This document shows, piece by piece, positions 61,792 through 64,000 of a stretch of 64,000 bases of DNA; position 1 is the first letter of the stretch; the number at the start of each line of letters is the position of its first letter. The notes beneath the pieces are model-generated. The model did not search any database and had not been told where the DNA came from. It worked only from the letters and a program-made list of their open reading frames with translations. The position numbers were made by a program, and so were the translations under genes. Source of the stretch: JALZKA01 sp963717635 (GTDB lineage Bacteria; Actinomycetota; Thermoleophilia; Solirubrobacterales; 70-9); the NCBI GenBank assembly GCA_963717635.1, contig OY970347.1, forward strand, positions 248,001-312,000, given 5' to 3'.

Positions 61792-63153
61792 ATGCGCTGG
61801 CTGCTCCTCAAGGACCTGCAGATCCTCCGGCGCTCACCGCTGGTGGTGGCGCTGCTGATCGCCTATCCGGTCGCGATCGGCGTCCTGATCGGGTTCGCGC
61901 TCTCGGGCGACGAGGGCAAGCCGAAGGTCGCGTTCGTGAACGAGGTGGAGGAGGACGACGCCTTCGACCTCGGCACCGGCGAGGGGGAGTTCGGCGCCGC
62001 GCAGGCGCGCGCCGAGCTCTGTAAGCGGGTCGACTGCGTCGATGTCGATTCGCGCGCCGAGGCGGAGGACAAGGTCAGGGAGGGCGAGGTGCTCGGCGCG
62101 CTGGTGCTGCCTCCGGAGCTGCTCGACCAGCTGCGATCCCTGACCAGTCTGAACCCCGAGCAGCCGGTTGTCGAGGTGCTGGTCAACGAGGACGATCCGG
62201 TCAAGGCCCAGCTCGTCGACGACCGGATCTCGGCGCTGGTCACCGAGGCGAACCTGATCCTCTCGCAGCGGATCTCCGGCCAGGCCGCCGACTACATCGA
62301 CCTGCTGATCGAGGGCGGGACCTTCTCGATTCCGCTGATCGGCGACCAGATCAACATCCTCGGGCTCGCCCGGGCGGACGAGATCCTGACCCGGATCGAG
62401 CGCACGCTGGAGCCGGGCCCCGCCCGCGACGCGCTGGCCGAGGTCGCCGAGTTCGCCGAGCTCGCACAGGAGAACCTGGACTTCGCGCTGCCGCTGCTAG
62501 GCGCGGTGGCGCAGCCGATCGAGGTCGAGAAGGTCGTCGTCTCCGAGGCCACGGCCTCGCTCGATTCGTTCGCGATCGCCGTCGCCGTGACGGTGACGCT
62601 GATGTTCGTCACGGTGCTGCTGGTTGCGGGCTCGCTGGCGCTCGAGCGCGAGGAGAACGCGTTCACCCGGATCACCCGCGGCGCGGTCGGCCCCGGCGGC
62701 CTGCTGGCCGAGAAGCTCGCGCTCGGCGTCGTCGCGTCGCTGGCGGTCACGCTGTTGCTGCTGCTCGCGCTGACGCCGTTCGTCCCCATCGCCTGGGAGC
62801 GAATCGCGCTGATCGTGGCGGCGATCCTGGCCGGTGGCGCCGCCTTCGCCGCGTTCGGTGCGGCGATCGGCTCCGCGGCGCGCGAGGTCCGCGCCAGCTC
62901 GCTGCTGGCGTTCATGGTCTCGCTGCCGGTCGCGTTCCTGTCGCTCGTCCCCAGCGGCACGGTCGCGGCCTGGGTGTTCGACGCGCTGCAGGTCTTCCGG
63001 GCGCTGTTCCCGTTCCACCCGGCGCTCGACGCGATGCAGTCGGGGCTCGACGCCTCGGCGCCGGGCATCGCCGAGCCGCTCGTGCACCTCGCGGTCCTGG
63101 TCGCCGCGTATGCGCTGCTCGCGCGGCTTGCGCTGCGCCGCTTCGCGACCTAG
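61792..63153 (+). CDS. ABC-2 type permease
   Basis: A 453-residue permease. One N-terminal membrane segment (SPLVVALLIAYPVAIGVLIG) precedes a large extracytoplasmic loop (about 35-250, acidic, NEVEEDDAFDLGTGEGE, one Cys pair ELCKRVDCVDVD). Five more segments follow (VAVTVTLMFVTVLLVAGSLAL, VVASLAVTLLLLLALTPFV and others), as in the DrrB/NatB/YhgE-like group. Its ATG directly follows the ATPase stop. The pair forms an exporter. Confidence 0.9.
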   Translation: MRWLLLKDLQILRRSPLVVALLIAYPVAIGVLIGFALSGDEGKPKVAFVNEVEEDDAFDLGTGEGEFGAAQARAELCKRVDCVDVDSRAEAEDKVREGEVLGALVLPPELLDQLRSLTSLNPEQPVVEVLVNEDDPVKAQLVDDRISALVTEANLILSQRISGQAADYIDLLIEGGTFSIPLIGDQINILGLARADEILTRIERTLEPGPARDALAEVAEFAELAQENLDFALPLLGAVAQPIEVEKVVVSEATASLDSFAIAVAVTVTLMFVTVLLVAGSLALEREENAFTRITRGAVGPGGLLAEKLALGVVASLAVTLLLLLALTPFVPIAWERIALIVAAILAGGAAFAAFGAAIGSAAREVRASSLLAFMVSLPVAFLSLVPSGTVAAWVFDALQVFRALFPFHPALDAMQSGLDASAPGIAEPLVHLAVLVAAYALLARLALRRFAT

Positions 63154-63190
63154 GATCGCGCCGGTTGGCAGGCAACTCAGGGACTCGCCG

Positions 63191-63196
63191 TAGAAT
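63191..63196 (+). promoter_or_regulatory. Candidate -10 box (TAGAAT), leaderless hemB
   Basis: TAGAAT is exactly 7 bases before the GTG at 63204, with no ribosome site between. It supports both the start choice and leaderless transcription. Confidence 0.5.
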
Positions 63197-63203
63197 CCCG
63201 CGG

Positions 63204-64000
63204 GTGAGCTTTCCCGCCACGCGCATGCGTCGCATGCGCTCAACGAAGGCGCTGCGAGACCTCGTTCGCGAGACCGAGCTCTCCCCGCGCCACCTGATCC
63301 AGCCGCTGTTCGTCGTCGCGCAGCAGGACGTCCGCGCGCCGATCGAGTCGATGCCCGGGGTCGACCGGCTCTCGATCAACGAGCTCGTGGAGGAGGCCGG
63401 CGCCGTCGAGGCCGCCGGCGTCCCTGGCGTGATCCTGTTCGGCATTCCCGACGCGAAGGACGAGGTCGGCTCCGGCGCCTACGACGACGAGGGCGTCGTC
63501 CAGCTGGCGGTGCAGGCGATCAAGGAGGCGCACCCGGACCTGACCGTTATCACCGACGTCTGCCTGTGCGAGTACACGTCGCACGGCCACTGCGGCTTCG
63601 TCCGCGACGGCGTGGTCGACAACGACGTGACGCTGGAGCTGCTCGCCAAGACCGCGATCTCCCACGTCGAGGCGGGTGCCGACGTGGTCGCCCCCAGCGA
63701 CATGATGGACGGCCGCGTCGGGATGATCCGCCACCAGCTCGACGAGGAGGGCCACCCCAACGTGCCGATCATCGCCTATTCGGCGAAGTACGCGTCCGCC
63801 TTCTACGGCCCGTTCCGGGATGCGGTCGACTCGACTCCCGAGTTCGGCGACCGCCGCAGCTACCAGATGGATCCCGCCAACGTCGCCGAGGCCGTGCGCG
63901 AGGCGAAGCTGGACCTCGAGGAGGGCGCCGACGTCCTGATGGTCAAGCCGGCGGGGCCGTACCTCGACGTGATCCGCCGGATCAAGGACGAGCTGTTGGC
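63204..64000 (+). CDS. hemB: Porphobilinogen synthase (5-aminolaevulinate dehydratase), 5' part
   Basis: HemB joins two 5-aminolaevulinate molecules to form porphobilinogen in haem synthesis. The first 265 codons are present; the frame runs off the right edge. Visible are RMRRMRSTKALRDLVRET, LIQPLFVV, the Zn cysteines in DVCLCEYTSHGHCG, DVVAPSDMMDGRVGMIR, and the two Schiff-base lysine regions IIAYSAKYASAFYGPF and DVLMVKPAGPYLD. The three-Cys motif suggests a zinc-dependent type. Haem made here would serve the dioxygenase and P450, though no direct link is seen. Confidence 0.96.
   Translation, partial: MSFPATRMRRMRSTKALRDLVRETELSPRHLIQPLFVVAQQDVRAPIESMPGVDRLSINELVEEAGAVEAAGVPGVILFGIPDAKDEVGSGAYDDEGVVQLAVQAIKEAHPDLTVITDVCLCEYTSHGHCGFVRDGVVDNDVTLELLAKTAISHVEAGADVVAPSDMMDGRVGMIRHQLDEEGHPNVPIIAYSAKYASAFYGPFRDAVDSTPEFGDRRSYQMDPANVAEAVREAKLDLEEGADVLMVKPAGPYLDVIRRIKDELL

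Overview
The window is 64 kb of a very GC-rich chromosome with tightly packed genes, many 1-4 base stop/start overlaps and many apparently leaderless genes. The gene content fits a high-GC Actinobacterium, most likely of class Thermoleophilia (Solirubrobacterales): rsmG-parA-parB, an F420-type luciferase-like oxidoreductase, ROK regulation, a sigma-70 factor with a CGAAC-N4-GTTCG SOS box, and a cyclase/AAA/TPR regulator. The lineage is an inference; no rRNA is present. rsmG-parAB places the left end near the replication origin.

Layout. 1-5.6 kb: end of rsmG, an inverted secreted-protein gene, parAB, then (minus) VOC protein and pdxH, tRNA-Ile(GAU), a SRPBCC protein and a bifunctional nuclease. 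5.6-13.4 kb: a cupin with a divergent TetR gene, ddl with an aminotransferase, a secreted esterase, a methyltransferase and an F420-type oxidoreductase. 13.4-18.5 kb: an Xre/nucleotidyltransferase pair resembling a toxin-antitoxin module, a membrane protein/phosphodiesterase/GtrA operon, and an M28 peptidase. 18.6-24.1 kb: a ROK regulator with a complete sugar ABC importer and a Gfo/Idh dehydrogenase. 24.0-30.5 kb: an accessory patch with a frameshifted host membrane gene, the 3' half of an initiator-type tRNA-Met, a broken IS1595-type transposase, and about 2 kb with no intact gene. Single-base indels cluster here and almost nowhere else. 30.6-36.7 kb: cupin, VapBC, hydrolases, a trmO fragment beside a HicB-like gene, and xseAB. 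36.8-48.4 kb: a 2,430-residue secreted protein (delta-60 repeats, AMRRT repeats, a clan-CD-like protease region, Ig-like repeats) facing a 1,283-residue cyclase/AAA/TPR regulator. 48.4-49.4 kb: sigma factor with an SOS box in its promoter. 49.6-59.5 kb (minus): gltB, gltD, an unknown protein, an alpha-dioxygenase-like haem enzyme and a cytochrome P450, apparently one operon. 59.6-64 kb: a tiny acidic protein, a YmdB-type phosphodiesterase, a divergent pair on a palindromic -10, an ABC exporter, and the start of hemB.

Main points to follow up: (1) a 52-base leader that is 47/52 identical before parA and before gltD, encoding a 16-17 residue peptide that ends at the downstream start codon; (2) the haem dioxygenase + P450 pair, a two-gene version of the fungal fused dioxygenase-P450 oxylipin synthases, translationally coupled to gltD; (3) three genes whose only plausible start is a CTG inside a CTGA overlap; (4) a repeated TAG(G/C)CT -10 box 5-10 bases before start codons, implying widespread leaderless transcription.
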